Source of the DNA: Deminuibacter soli
Lineage (GTDB): Bacteria > Bacteroidota > Bacteroidia > Chitinophagales > Chitinophagaceae
Direction of reading: 5' to 3'
Assembly (NCBI RefSeq): GCF_003412455.1
Contig: NZ_QTJU01000005.1
Location: 303,605-367,604 of the forward strand
Length of the DNA: 64,000 bases
The notes beneath the pieces were generated by a model that saw only the letters and a list, made by a program, of their open reading frames with translations, was not told the DNA's origin and ran no database searches. Each line of letters opens with the position of its first letter. Position 1 is the first letter of the stretch. The translations under genes and the position numbers were made by a program. Below are positions 43,279-52,679 of this stretch, in pieces.

Positions 43279-45113
43279 TTATCGGGGATAGCAGTGAGCG
43301 CCGGAATGTTTTTGCTGAAACCATTGTAGCCCTCATTCTGGTTTATCTGCTTCTGGGTATTGGCGTCTATTGCGTATTGCGGTACCGGCCACAGTACGTG
43401 GTATGGGCTCATGGTATACAAATCACCATGATTGGTTTTTACACCTTTGTTATAAAAGTCGGTTTTTTCCATGATACGGTCGTACCAGAAATTGTCTTTC
43501 GAGAAATTCTGCAGCGTATAGGTTTTGCCATTGTAGGCAGCTTTGCCGGTGCTGGCGAAAAGATAAGCCATGCGCACCATTTCTTCGTGGCGGGGCTCTT
43601 CGTAAAACAGCTCCCTGTCGCGCTCGTCGAGTATGGTACCTATATCCACTGTGCCGGTAATGGGCTGTGCATTGGCACGGGCACGCACCACATTGATGTC
43701 TGCAGCGGCTGCGGCGGCATTGCCTGCCCAATAGTAGGCTTCTGCGCGCAGCAGGTAGGTTTCTGCCAGGCGGTATACATACCAGGGCGTATGGCCTCCG
43801 CTGGGTGTGGCGTTTTCATTGTCTTTTACATAGAGTTTGTAATAAGGCCAGTCGAACCAGCAACGAATGGTATCTGCGCAAAGCAGGCCGCCGGCATCAT
43901 TGTATTTCTGCAGGTGTTTGCCATAGTATGGACTAACACCTTTTAAAGCGGTAGCGTTGTACACATAATCTTCCATGCGAAACCAGGTGCCTTTGGCATG
44001 GCGGTAGTCGGTGGTATCTGTCCATATAGCATGGGTGCTGTACCAGGTGCCACGGCAACGGCCAATGCCCCTGCCATACAGCGTGGCCATGTCAAACTCA
44101 ATTTTGGTAGCATCGCTGGTGCCTTTTTTACCGTCTGGGGTATTGATGTTGGTATAAAAGTTAGGAGCGCCCTGGCGCATGCTGCTCATACCGCCATCGT
44201 AGTCGCCATTATTTTTGAAGCCATCCAGGTCAATCACATACATCAGCCCTTCCCCATTTTCAGGCAGGGTTTTGTTGGCAGGGCGGTGCAGATCGTACAC
44301 CACGTTTTTGGTAGCATCATTTTTCTCCCCGCCAAAGCGGTTGGTCATTAAGTGATAAGCGCCACTGTTAATGAGCTGTGTGGAGCTGGCAATGGCATCA
44401 TTAAACAAACCTAATGACAGGTTTACTTTCGTAAGCAAATGCAGCACGGCACCTTTGGTTACTTCGCCTTTGGGCACATTGTCGGGCACCCATTGTGCAG
44501 CAAACTCCAGGTCGGTTTTCATGCGCTGCAATATGGTCTCACGCTTAACGGTTTGAAAATCGAGTTTTGGGGAACTGTATACGATCATCGCTGTGGGCAC
44601 ATCACCAAAGTTGTTTACCAGGCTGTAGTAACTGTATGCCCGGAAGAAATACGCAGCACCGATTAATGCATTGCGTTTTGCTTTATCGTTGGCGTTGGTG
44701 GTATCCCATTTGGGTACATCAATATAGGTGAGTACAGTGTTGGCATATTTTATACGCAGGTAACTCTGATCCCAGAACCAGCCAATGCGGTTGTGATCGG
44801 CATCGTTGTTGGGTGCATCAGGAGTGATGTCGATGTTTAAATCCTGTGCAGGGCCTGATTTATCGGTTACACCATCTACGGCTGCATCAGAAAAAATCAT
44901 TTGTGATATAATGGGTGCACCATCACCATACCATTCGTAACGCAGGTTGCGTTCGCAGGCTACCAGGGCATCCTGCAGGGCATCGGGTGTGGTATAGGTT
45001 TTATCGGGCAGGTACAGCGAGGGTGCGTTGGGTTCGAGATATGATTTTTTGCAACCGGCTGCAACCATTAAAGGGAATGTTATACAGAGCAGTTTTTTAT
45101 TCAGCGTTGTCAT
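43275..45113 (-). CDS. SusD/RagB-family lipoprotein (third locus)
   Basis: 612 residues, at the long end for SusD. Signal peptide with lipobox MVAAGC-KKSY. TPR-like body with AYFFRAYSYYSLVNNFGDVPTAM, KGAVLHLLTKVNLSLG, YRLAETYLLRAEAYYWAGN and ERDRELFYEEPRHEEMVRMAYLF. It presents ligand to the SusC partner, whose stop lies 26 bases upstream. The coupling to a Tat-exported oxidoreductase through an ATGA overlap suggests the ligand is a sugar or polyol derivative that is processed in the periplasm. Confidence 0.94.
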   Translation of the reverse strand: MTTLNKKLLCITFPLMVAAGCKKSYLEPNAPSLYLPDKTYTTPDALQDALVACERNLRYEWYGDGAPIISQMIFSDAAVDGVTDKSGPAQDLNIDITPDAPNNDADHNRIGWFWDQSYLRIKYANTVLTYIDVPKWDTTNANDKAKRNALIGAAYFFRAYSYYSLVNNFGDVPTAMIVYSSPKLDFQTVKRETILQRMKTDLEFAAQWVPDNVPKGEVTKGAVLHLLTKVNLSLGLFNDAIASSTQLINSGAYHLMTNRFGGEKNDATKNVVYDLHRPANKTLPENGEGLMYVIDLDGFKNNGDYDGGMSSMRQGAPNFYTNINTPDGKKGTSDATKIEFDMATLYGRGIGRCRGTWYSTHAIWTDTTDYRHAKGTWFRMEDYVYNATALKGVSPYYGKHLQKYNDAGGLLCADTIRCWFDWPYYKLYVKDNENATPSGGHTPWYVYRLAETYLLRAEAYYWAGNAAAAAADINVVRARANAQPITGTVDIGTILDERDRELFYEEPRHEEMVRMAYLFASTGKAAYNGKTYTLQNFSKDNFWYDRIMEKTDFYNKGVKTNHGDLYTMSPYHVLWPVPQYAIDANTQKQINQNEGYNGFSKNIPALTAIPDK

Positions 45114-45139
45114 ACAAAAGCATTAAAGGTGAACAAACA

Positions 45140-48100
45140 TTAGAGCGTGAGATTGATACCCAGTGTATAGGTTCGTGGTGTAGGACCAGGGCCTACATTG
45201 GGGTCCCATTCAGGATCCCAGAACTGCCAGTTCTTTTTATACACCGCTACGTTTTTCACGTTGAAATAAATTTTCAGATCCTGTATACCGGCTTTCTGTA
45301 CCAGCGCTCTTGAAAAAGTATAGGCAAGGGCAATGTTATCGAGCCTTACAAAAGAGCGGCTGCGGTATACGTTGTAACTGGCGCCGCCATCGCTTGAATA
45401 AATGCGTGCGAAATCGTTGGTAGGCTTGGTAGGTGTCCAGTACGGGTATACATATGAGTTGGTACGATCCGGGAAACCATCGCGGTTTTTAGCCTGGTTA
45501 AACGAACTCATGTGGCCCCAGAGCGAATAAATCTGGAACGAAAAATCAAAGTGCTGCAGGAAGGAGAAATCGTTGCGCAGCGTCCAGCGGAAGCGGGGTT
45601 CTGAGTAACCCAGGAACTGCCTGTCTGCATTGGTGTATTTGCCATCGTTGTTTACATCCTGCAGCCTGAAGTCACCGGGCTTTTGTCCGTACCGTGCAGC
45701 TGCTGCGGCATCACCATTCTGGTATACGCCCTGTACTTTAATATCCCAAACAGAATTTACATCATGCCCTATAAACCATTTGTTGGTTACATCATCCGGC
45801 TCAATGGTGCCGGTTACCTTGCCTGTTGAATCGTACACATTGGCCTTGTCACCATACAGGTGTGCAATCTTGTTGCGGTTCATGGCAAAGTTGGCAGAAG
45901 TGCTCCAGGTGAAGTTTTTACGGGTAATGTTGCGCGATTGCAGGTTCAGCTCCAGCCCATGATTATCTACCTCGCCAATGTTGGTGTACACATTGCTGAA
46001 GCCCACCATTACGGGTAATGCGCGGTTTACGAGCAGGTCTTTTGTTTTGCTCTTATACACATCGATAGAACCATTGAGTATGTTGTGCAGTATCGTGAAA
46101 TCCAACCCCCAGTTATAGGCTGCAGTACGCTCCCATTTCAAATCGGGGTTGGCCATGGCGTTTACATACAGCTGTGTTACCAGCCTGGTGGTGCCATCGG
46201 TATTTACTTCAAGGTATTTGCCGGTGCTCAGGTTGCTGAGTGCCACATAACGGCCAATATCCCTGTTACCGTTAACCCCATAAGAGAAACGCAGTTTACC
46301 ATAATCGAGCCATTTGGCTTTAAACCACGGCTCTTCTGTAAAGGCCCAGCCCAGTGCAGCGGCAGGGAAGGTTGCCCATGGGTGTTTTTGGCCAAAGGCA
46401 GAATAACCGTCTCTTCTCATGCTTAGTGTAAGCATATAGCGTTCTTTCAGCGAATAGAACAAGCGGCCCATTAATGCAGCACCTGTGCTGTACTGATCGT
46501 CACTGCTGATTACCGGTGTTGTGCCGGAGCCCATGCCGCTGTAACCGAGTACATCGCTTGGGTTAAAGTGGTTGTTGGTCATGTCATCTGACCAATACTG
46601 GTACTTCTCCGAGTTAACCAGGAATGTGGCATCGATATGGTGAATCCTGTTAAATGTTTTGCTCCAGGTAAACAGGTTATCCAGCTGCCACTGGTATTGC
46701 TGGTGCTCATTGCGTTCTGCGGTACCGCCCAGGCTGGCAAAATCCTGGTAACGCGCATCGTTGTGTGTAAAGTTCTGGTACCACTCAAACTGCGGTGAAA
46801 AATTCAGCTGGTAGTTAATACCAAAAGGCAATTTCACTTTGGCATACACCAGTGAATTGAGGGTATAATACATTTGGCGTTTAGTAGTGTACTTGGGGCC
46901 CGAAAGCGGGTTGCGCGCGCCTGAACCGGCATCATCCTGCGGACTATAACGATAATCAGTAGAATCATCATTGTACATGCCGCCATACGGTGTATTCAAG
47001 GTCATCAGCGACCAGTTAACCGGCACCTGGCTTTCGTTGCGCACCGCAAACTGTGTGTTAGCCCCTACAGTAAGCCATTTGTTTACTTTGCCTTCCAGCT
47101 TCAGGCGGCTGTTGGTAGTTGAATATTTATCCCCTACCACAACGCCTTCGTTGTTGAGGTAACCGGCAGACCAGTAGTAGTTAAAGTTTTCGCTGCCGCC
47201 GGAAAGGCTTAGCGTATAGTTCTGCTGCAGGCCATTGTGAAACACCATATCGTACCAGTTGGTAACGGCACCTTTTTTATAGTCGGTTATTTCAATGGGC
47301 TTAAAGTTGAGGCGCTGCAGCCATACGGTAACAGGATCACCTGCACTGTTATCGTAAGCCAGCCATTGCGCCAGCGACACATCGGAAGGCAGTGTGCGCG
47401 GATCGTTAAACTGGTAAGGCTTTTGTGTAAAGCCGTGCGTGCTGTTCTCTACATCGGTACGCCAATTCAGAAAAGCCTCGCCCTGGTATACCGGCTGGTT
47501 TACGCCCATGGTAGCAACACCCACATTGGTATTGAAGCTTACCACCGGTTTACCGCTTTTGCCGCGTTTGGTGGTAATGATGATGACACCGCTTGCTGCT
47601 TTGGCGCCGAATACAGCACTGGCGCTGGCATCTTTCAGTACGTCTACATTTTCAATATCCTGCGGGTTAATATCGGACATGGCGCCATTGTAAATAGCAC
47701 CGTCCAGCACCAGCAATGGTGTAGAACCTGCGGTGAGCGTGTTTTTGCCGCGTATCTGCAAACTGCCGCCCGGCTTGGCCGATGTAGTAATACCCACGCT
47801 AAGACCAGGTACATTGGAACGCAATACATCCTGCACGGACGTGGGGTTTTGTTTTTGCAGCCGCACTGCATTTACTGATGCTACTGCACCCGTGAGGTCT
47901 TTCTTTCTTGTAGAACCATAGCCGATGACCACCACCTGGTCGAGCGAGGCAGCGCCTTCCAGCTCCATACCGATGTCGATAGTGGTGCGATTGTCGACTG
48001 AGATGGTTTGCATTTTGTGGCCAACGAAAGAAAAGATGAGTGTGCCGTTGGCCGGTACATTGTTTAAACGGTACTGCCCCTTATCATCTGTAGTGGTACC

Positions 48101-48268
48101 GCGGTTGGTACCTTGCAGGGCAACAGATACGCCACCCAAACCGTTGCTGCTGCCGGGTGCTGTAACCCGGCCGTGTACGGCAATGTTGTTTTGTGCATGA
48201 GCAACTGCTACGCACAACAGCAATAACATGTGCAGCAGCAAGCTGAAGTGAGTAAATCTCTTCATCAT
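45140..48268 (-). CDS. SusC/RagA-family TonB-dependent transporter (third locus)
   Basis: About 1042 residues. The clean signal peptide (MMKRFTHFSLLLHMLLLLCVAVAHAQ) fixes the start at 48268 or 48265, although the frame is open 48 codons further. Order: carboxypeptidase-regulatory-like (AVHGRVTAPGSSNGLGGVSVALQG), plug with LDQVVVIGYGSTRKKDLTG and LQIRGKNTL, barrel ending YTLGINLTL. First gene of the operon SusC-SusD-oxidoreductase-isomerase. An AAACGTTTGC site lies about 247 bases upstream, matching the paired operators of the first SusCD operon. Confidence 0.95.
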   Translation of the reverse strand: MMKRFTHFSLLLHMLLLLCVAVAHAQNNIAVHGRVTAPGSSNGLGGVSVALQGTNRGTTTDDKGQYRLNNVPANGTLIFSFVGHKMQTISVDNRTTIDIGMELEGAASLDQVVVIGYGSTRKKDLTGAVASVNAVRLQKQNPTSVQDVLRSNVPGLSVGITTSAKPGGSLQIRGKNTLTAGSTPLLVLDGAIYNGAMSDINPQDIENVDVLKDASASAVFGAKAASGVIIITTKRGKSGKPVVSFNTNVGVATMGVNQPVYQGEAFLNWRTDVENSTHGFTQKPYQFNDPRTLPSDVSLAQWLAYDNSAGDPVTVWLQRLNFKPIEITDYKKGAVTNWYDMVFHNGLQQNYTLSLSGGSENFNYYWSAGYLNNEGVVVGDKYSTTNSRLKLEGKVNKWLTVGANTQFAVRNESQVPVNWSLMTLNTPYGGMYNDDSTDYRYSPQDDAGSGARNPLSGPKYTTKRQMYYTLNSLVYAKVKLPFGINYQLNFSPQFEWYQNFTHNDARYQDFASLGGTAERNEHQQYQWQLDNLFTWSKTFNRIHHIDATFLVNSEKYQYWSDDMTNNHFNPSDVLGYSGMGSGTTPVISSDDQYSTGAALMGRLFYSLKERYMLTLSMRRDGYSAFGQKHPWATFPAAALGWAFTEEPWFKAKWLDYGKLRFSYGVNGNRDIGRYVALSNLSTGKYLEVNTDGTTRLVTQLYVNAMANPDLKWERTAAYNWGLDFTILHNILNGSIDVYKSKTKDLLVNRALPVMVGFSNVYTNIGEVDNHGLELNLQSRNITRKNFTWSTSANFAMNRNKIAHLYGDKANVYDSTGKVTGTIEPDDVTNKWFIGHDVNSVWDIKVQGVYQNGDAAAAARYGQKPGDFRLQDVNNDGKYTNADRQFLGYSEPRFRWTLRNDFSFLQHFDFSFQIYSLWGHMSSFNQAKNRDGFPDRTNSYVYPYWTPTKPTNDFARIYSSDGGASYNVYRSRSFVRLDNIALAYTFSRALVQKAGIQDLKIYFNVKNVAVYKKNWQFWDPEWDPNVGPGPTPRTYTLGINLTL

Positions 48269-48514
48269 AAGGCAAGTTTTAGTAATGATTGTTGGAGCAC
48301 CTATGTTTACAGGGTTACGCACCGGTGGCGCCACGCCGGTGTGCGAAGTGTTTGTGTGGTACGTGCTGTTTAAAAGGGAAACAGGAATCGTTCGTTTCTC
48401 ACATGCAGGCATACAATAGTGTTGTATGCGGGCAAGCCTGGTTCAATCGTTTTGATTATACAAGTTGATTAAAATTTAGTCACCTTAACAATCCATTGGC
48501 TTTTTTATTTACGG

Positions 48515-48524
48515 AAACGTTTGC
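48515..48524. promoter_or_regulatory. LacI-type operator-like site
   Basis: AAACGTTTGC occurs here, in the 357-base gap upstream of the third SusC gene. The same ten bases form both arms of the paired operator at 7445-7486. Single copy here, without the second arm. Confidence 0.5.
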
Positions 48525-48541
48525 GGAGCGCAGGATGAAAT

Positions 48542-48583
48542 GCATCGAACATTCAATGCAGGTATGCATTGAATGTTCGATGC
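48542..48583. repeat. 19-bp perfect inverted repeat
   Basis: GCATCGAACATTCAATGCA (48542-48560) is matched exactly by its complement at 48565-48583 with only GGTA between. It lies 43 bases past the stop codon of the permease gene and 18 bases from the LacI-like site. No U tract follows on either strand, so it may be a transcript-end hairpin or a regulator site. Confidence 0.65.
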
Positions 48584-48625
48584 GTTAGCAAGTTTACTGT
48601 TGAATGTTGAATGGTTGAGAGGGGG

Positions 48626-51004
48626 CTATTCTGTTCTCAAACTCTTTACAGGGTTGGCTAATGCGGCTTTGATGGCCTGGTAGCTTACGGTGGCGATGGC
48701 GATGGCTACTGCTGAAAAGCAGGCGATGCCGAATACCCACCAGTGAATGCTGATGCGGTACTCATACGATTGCAGCCACTTGTGCATGCCCCAGTAAGCG
48801 AGCGGTACGGCTATGAAGAATGAAACGAATACGAGTTTTACAAAATCTTTCGACAACAAGGTGGTGATGCCGGTTACTGATGCGCCCAGCACTTTGCGCA
48901 CGCCGATTTCCTTAATCCTGTTTTCGGCCATGTAGGCTGAAAGACCAAACAGGCCCAGGCAGGAAATGAAAATGGTGAGCGCAGCAAATGCAGCGGCCAA
49001 TATGCCCTGGCGTTGCTCATTATCAAATTTAAGGGCATAAGATTCGTCTACAAACTTGTATTCAAAGGGGTATTCGGGATTGTATTTTTTGAAGATGGCT
49101 TCCGCTTTTTGCAGGTTGCTGGCAGTGGAATTGTTGCCGTTGAGTTTTATCTGCATTACTTTGAATGTCATAAACTGGCTTTTGGCACCACAGATGAGTA
49201 TGGGTCTGGTTGGTTCGTACGGACTGGTTAAAATAAAATCTTTCACCACGCCTACTATATGCCATTGAATACCGAGGTCGCTTACTATTTTGCCCAGCGG
49301 TTGTTTGAACTTCATTAGTTTGAGCGAAGATTCATTGATGATAAGGCCGGTGGAATCGGTAGGATATTTCTGCAAGTCAAAATCGCGGCCCTGCACAAAC
49401 TGCAGGCCTGCAGTGGCTCCCAGGCCTTCATCAGCCAGGTATCGGTCGAAGGAAGTTTGGTCGTTCGGGTCTTTGCCTTCCCAGCCCTGGCCCCATCCAT
49501 TACTCCACCTTTCAGTAAGCGGCGAGTTGGTTTTGGTAACAGATTTGGCTACACCGGCTGCCAGCAATTCATTTTTTATGAGTGCGTAGTTCTTGGGTAT
49601 ATCGCCTGTCATAAACTGGTACACCAGGTTGTCTTTGTTGTAGCCTGTTTCGCGTTCACGGGCATAATCCATTTGCTGTTTGATAACGATGGTGCTTACA
49701 ATCAAAATAATGGCAAACGTGAACTGCAATACCACCAGCACTTTTCTTGGTGTTATTAATGCATTCACCTTTTTAAATGTACCCTTTAATACTTTGATGG
49801 GCATAAAAGAAGACAGGAAGAATGCCGGGTAACTGCCGGCCAGCAAACCGGTGAACAGCACAAAGCCCACCAGTGCCACCCATGTGTATATGCTGCCAAA
49901 ATTCAACGACAATTCTTTATTGGTAAGTTGATTGTAAGCAGGCAGTGTTAGCTGTACAATAACAATGGCTACCACACCTGCCAGTGCGGCGATAAAAACA
50001 GATTCACCAATGAACTGGCCTATGAGCGAGCCTTTGCGCGCGCCTACCACTTTCCTGATACCCACTTCTTTTGCCCGCTTTTCACTTCGGGCAGTGCTGA
50101 GGTTCATAAAATTGATGCAGGCGATGAGTAAGATTAATGCAGCAATAACGCCAAACAGTTTTACAAAGGTGCTAAGTCCCCCACCATCTTCTACCCCATT
50201 GGTAAAGCTTGAATACAAACGCCAGCGGCTGAGGGGATACATAAACTGCTCCCATTTCATTTTCTTTGCATCCTCACTGTATTGCTGGCGCAATACTTTA
50301 AGTTTGGCAGCTGCAGCAGCAAAATTGGCGTTAGGCTTCAGCATTACGTAAGTTGGTGTGCTATTGTCGTTCCAACCCAAATCCTGTCCCTCCCTGTATT
50401 TAAATCCCAGGCGGGATAATAAGTAATCAAAGTTAAACCTTGTATTGCCGGGCAAATCTTTCAGCACACCGGTAACAGTGTAATTGTCTTTGTTCTCCAT
50501 CCGCACCACTTTGCCTATGGCATTTTCGTTACCAAACAGGCTTATCGCTGTTTTATGCGTAAGCACGATGCCGTGTATATCGTTCAACGCTGTGGCTGCG
50601 TTGCCCTGCAACAGGGGGAAGGTGAACACCTGCAGAAAACCGGTATCGGCATATATACCTGACTTCATTAATTTCTTATCCCCTACCGTTAGCAAGGCTG
50701 TGTTGCTGTTTGTTACCCTTACCACCCGTTCTGCTTCGGGTACGTCTTTTTGTATGGCTGGCCCCAAAGGTGCGGGTACGGTATTCCAGCAAGAGAGGTC
50801 ACCTTCAAACCTAACGCGGTTCCATATTTCGTAGATACGGTTTTTGTTTGTATGAAACTGGTCGTAACTGTATTCATCCTGTATCCACAACAGGATTAAT
50901 ATAGCGGCGGCCATGCCCACTGCCAGGCCGGTAATGTTAATGGCAGAAAAACCTTTGTTACGCAGTACGTTGCGGTAAGCCAGTTTGAAGATGTTTTTAA
51001 GCAT
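48626..51004 (-). CDS. MacB/FtsX-type ABC transporter permease
   Basis: 792 residues. N-terminal FtsX-type start FKLAYRNVLRNKGFSAINITGLAVGMAAAILILLW, then a large periplasmic MacB_PCD domain (about 45-250), a three-helix FtsX block (VKLFGVIAALILLIACINFMNLSTARSEKRAKEVGIRKVVGA), a second periplasmic part and a second FtsX block near the C-terminus (SAYMAENRIKEIGVRKVLGASVTGI). This is the two-fold permease typical of Bacteroidota. The ATPase partner is not in the window. Such permeases export peptides, antibiotics or lipoprotein signals. Confidence 0.92.
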   Translation of the reverse strand: MLKNIFKLAYRNVLRNKGFSAINITGLAVGMAAAILILLWIQDEYSYDQFHTNKNRIYEIWNRVRFEGDLSCWNTVPAPLGPAIQKDVPEAERVVRVTNSNTALLTVGDKKLMKSGIYADTGFLQVFTFPLLQGNAATALNDIHGIVLTHKTAISLFGNENAIGKVVRMENKDNYTVTGVLKDLPGNTRFNFDYLLSRLGFKYREGQDLGWNDNSTPTYVMLKPNANFAAAAAKLKVLRQQYSEDAKKMKWEQFMYPLSRWRLYSSFTNGVEDGGGLSTFVKLFGVIAALILLIACINFMNLSTARSEKRAKEVGIRKVVGARKGSLIGQFIGESVFIAALAGVVAIVIVQLTLPAYNQLTNKELSLNFGSIYTWVALVGFVLFTGLLAGSYPAFFLSSFMPIKVLKGTFKKVNALITPRKVLVVLQFTFAIILIVSTIVIKQQMDYARERETGYNKDNLVYQFMTGDIPKNYALIKNELLAAGVAKSVTKTNSPLTERWSNGWGQGWEGKDPNDQTSFDRYLADEGLGATAGLQFVQGRDFDLQKYPTDSTGLIINESSLKLMKFKQPLGKIVSDLGIQWHIVGVVKDFILTSPYEPTRPILICGAKSQFMTFKVMQIKLNGNNSTASNLQKAEAIFKKYNPEYPFEYKFVDESYALKFDNEQRQGILAAAFAALTIFISCLGLFGLSAYMAENRIKEIGVRKVLGASVTGITTLLSKDFVKLVFVSFFIAVPLAYWGMHKWLQSYEYRISIHWWVFGIACFSAVAIAIATVSYQAIKAALANPVKSLRTE

Positions 51005-51441
51005 AGTGCACGTTGAGCAGCCAACCTGGTGCCGGAGTTTTAAGGCATTTGTTTACAATAAGTTACCGGGTTTTCTGCGGGGTTAACTTGTTCGGTTTTG
51101 ATACAGGGGTGGGCGGTTTTGTTGTGGAAGGTTTGAAGTTTAAGGTTTAACGTTGGAACGGAGCGAAGGAGCAACAGCCGTTCAAGGGTTCAAAAGGTTC
51201 AATAGTTCAATTTGGGAATACTGTATCGCACTTATAGCGACAAATTGATAAGCCTTGCTCCTGCTTACTTATCCGACTGAATATCAAACATCTCTGAACA
51301 AAATGGCTAGCTTTTTCTATGCCTGATTCTATAAACTTGCAACGCTGCTGAAAAATAAACTGGGCTAAGGGGCAGTTCTTCGTGCTTATCATCATTACAA
51401 ATATCTCCCACCTAATAACATCAACCTAAAATTAACAATCA
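51005..51441. other. Intergenic region with a TTTGAAGTTT-type repeat
   Basis: About 437 bases. A GAAGGTTTGAAGTTTAAGGTTTAACGTTGG string at 51126-51154, followed by GGTTCAAAAGGTTCAATAGTTCAATTTGG at 51184-51213, belongs to the family of AAGTTT/GTTCAA repeats also at 12485, 13804 and 40785. No gene supported. Confidence 0.4.
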
Positions 51442-52626
51442 ATGGCAACACCCACTCCTGAACAAGTTAAAATTGTGCAGCAAAACCTGGTAAATATGCA
51501 GGCTTTTAATGGCTACATTTTTTCGCATGGCAAACCCTGCATATTGAATGCGTACCTGCTGCTGACGATACAGGATAACAACGATCCTGGTCTTGCGTAT
51601 GGACTTAGTTTTTTTGAAGCAGCTTTTGCAGCCTTAGCGGGTGAGCTGGGCGCATTGGGTGCATTGTGCGCCGGTTATCTTAACAATGTTATCAACAACT
51701 GGCTGGGCAACCCGCCCAATAACCTGAACCAGCAGTTTGCCAGCCTGGTTACCCGTTTTAACCAAACATCTATTGATATTGATGCGGGTTTGGCAGGTGT
51801 TCACGATGATTTGAACAACCCGGCCAGGCTGCAACAAACCTGGGACAGCAAATTTACCTTTAATGGCCGCACTGTTACTATGGGCGACATGGCCAGTGAA
51901 CATTTTCCCTCGGAGATTGAAACACCCTTTATTAATGCCGCTAAAAAAGCCATTAAGGCTATTGACCGTAGCATATGGAAGCAAATGCTTGTTGCCAACT
52001 ATTGGATACCTTACCGCGGCCAATACCGAACCGACTATAAAGACAAAAATGTGCCGCCCATACCTTATTGCGAGGATGTGATTAAAAGCTTTAAAAGCTG
52101 CGAATGCAGCTACTTCTGGCACCAGGGCGGTGGCGGCGACTGCAGTCTGTGGATTGTAGTGCAATATGACATAGAACTAAAAAACGTGAGCGGCTTTTAT
52201 AATTTGCCTGATGCTGCCTGTGACTATGTTTTTATTGACAGTATGCCCGGCAAAATTATTAACGCAGACGGCCTGTTTACACGTGGTGATGTTGCGCAGT
52301 TTTTAGGTATCAAGATTATTAACGACACTACCGCAACCAACAAGAGGTATATTACTGCCGTACACGAAGGCAAAACGCTGATGGACCTTTTTAATGCCCA
52401 GGGTCGTGCAGCGATAGAACAGCAGGTAATACAAAATGCAAAGGAAGACCCGATATTTGCCATTAAACTAACCCGGGACGCGAATAAAACACTAGAGGAG
52501 TTTTTTGATATTGTGATACCACCGCATTTTAAGCTGACTGTGGTGATTGAAGACCCGATGAACTTCGGGCTGGTGATACCCGCAGCAAAGATGGCGGAGC
52601 AGGTGAAGGAGGCAGCGGTGTTGTAG
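51442..52626 (+). CDS. 394-residue orphan protein with a long hydrophobic helix
   Basis: No signal peptide. Residues about 20-45 (AFNGYIFSHGKPCILNAYLLLTIQ) are followed by a hydrophobic, Ala/Gly-rich segment at 52-82 (LAYGLSFFEAAFAALAGELG onward), which could be a membrane or pore-lining helix. A mostly alpha-helical middle (about 100-200) contains FASLVTRFNQTSIDIDAGL. The C-terminal half (about 215-394) is beta-rich with a Cys cluster (CECSYFWHQGGGGDCSLW) and an acidic end. I recognise no family. Single gene with its own terminator at 52634. A toxin-like or stress role is possible but unsupported. Confidence 0.65.
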   Translation: MATPTPEQVKIVQQNLVNMQAFNGYIFSHGKPCILNAYLLLTIQDNNDPGLAYGLSFFEAAFAALAGELGALGALCAGYLNNVINNWLGNPPNNLNQQFASLVTRFNQTSIDIDAGLAGVHDDLNNPARLQQTWDSKFTFNGRTVTMGDMASEHFPSEIETPFINAAKKAIKAIDRSIWKQMLVANYWIPYRGQYRTDYKDKNVPPIPYCEDVIKSFKSCECSYFWHQGGGGDCSLWIVVQYDIELKNVSGFYNLPDAACDYVFIDSMPGKIINADGLFTRGDVAQFLGIKIINDTTATNKRYITAVHEGKTLMDLFNAQGRAAIEQQVIQNAKEDPIFAIKLTRDANKTLEEFFDIVIPPHFKLTVVIEDPMNFGLVIPAAKMAEQVKEAAVL

Positions 52627-52633
52627 GTAACAA

Positions 52634-52663
52634 AGGCTCAACAGCATAAACACTGTTGAGCCT
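52634..52663. terminator. Bidirectional terminator between convergent genes
   Basis: AGGCTCAACAG (52634-52644) pairs perfectly with CTGTTGAGCCT (52653-52663), eight bases past the orphan gene stop and 17 before the monooxygenase stop. Confidence 0.8.
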
Positions 52664-52679
52664 ATACATTTATACAGTA

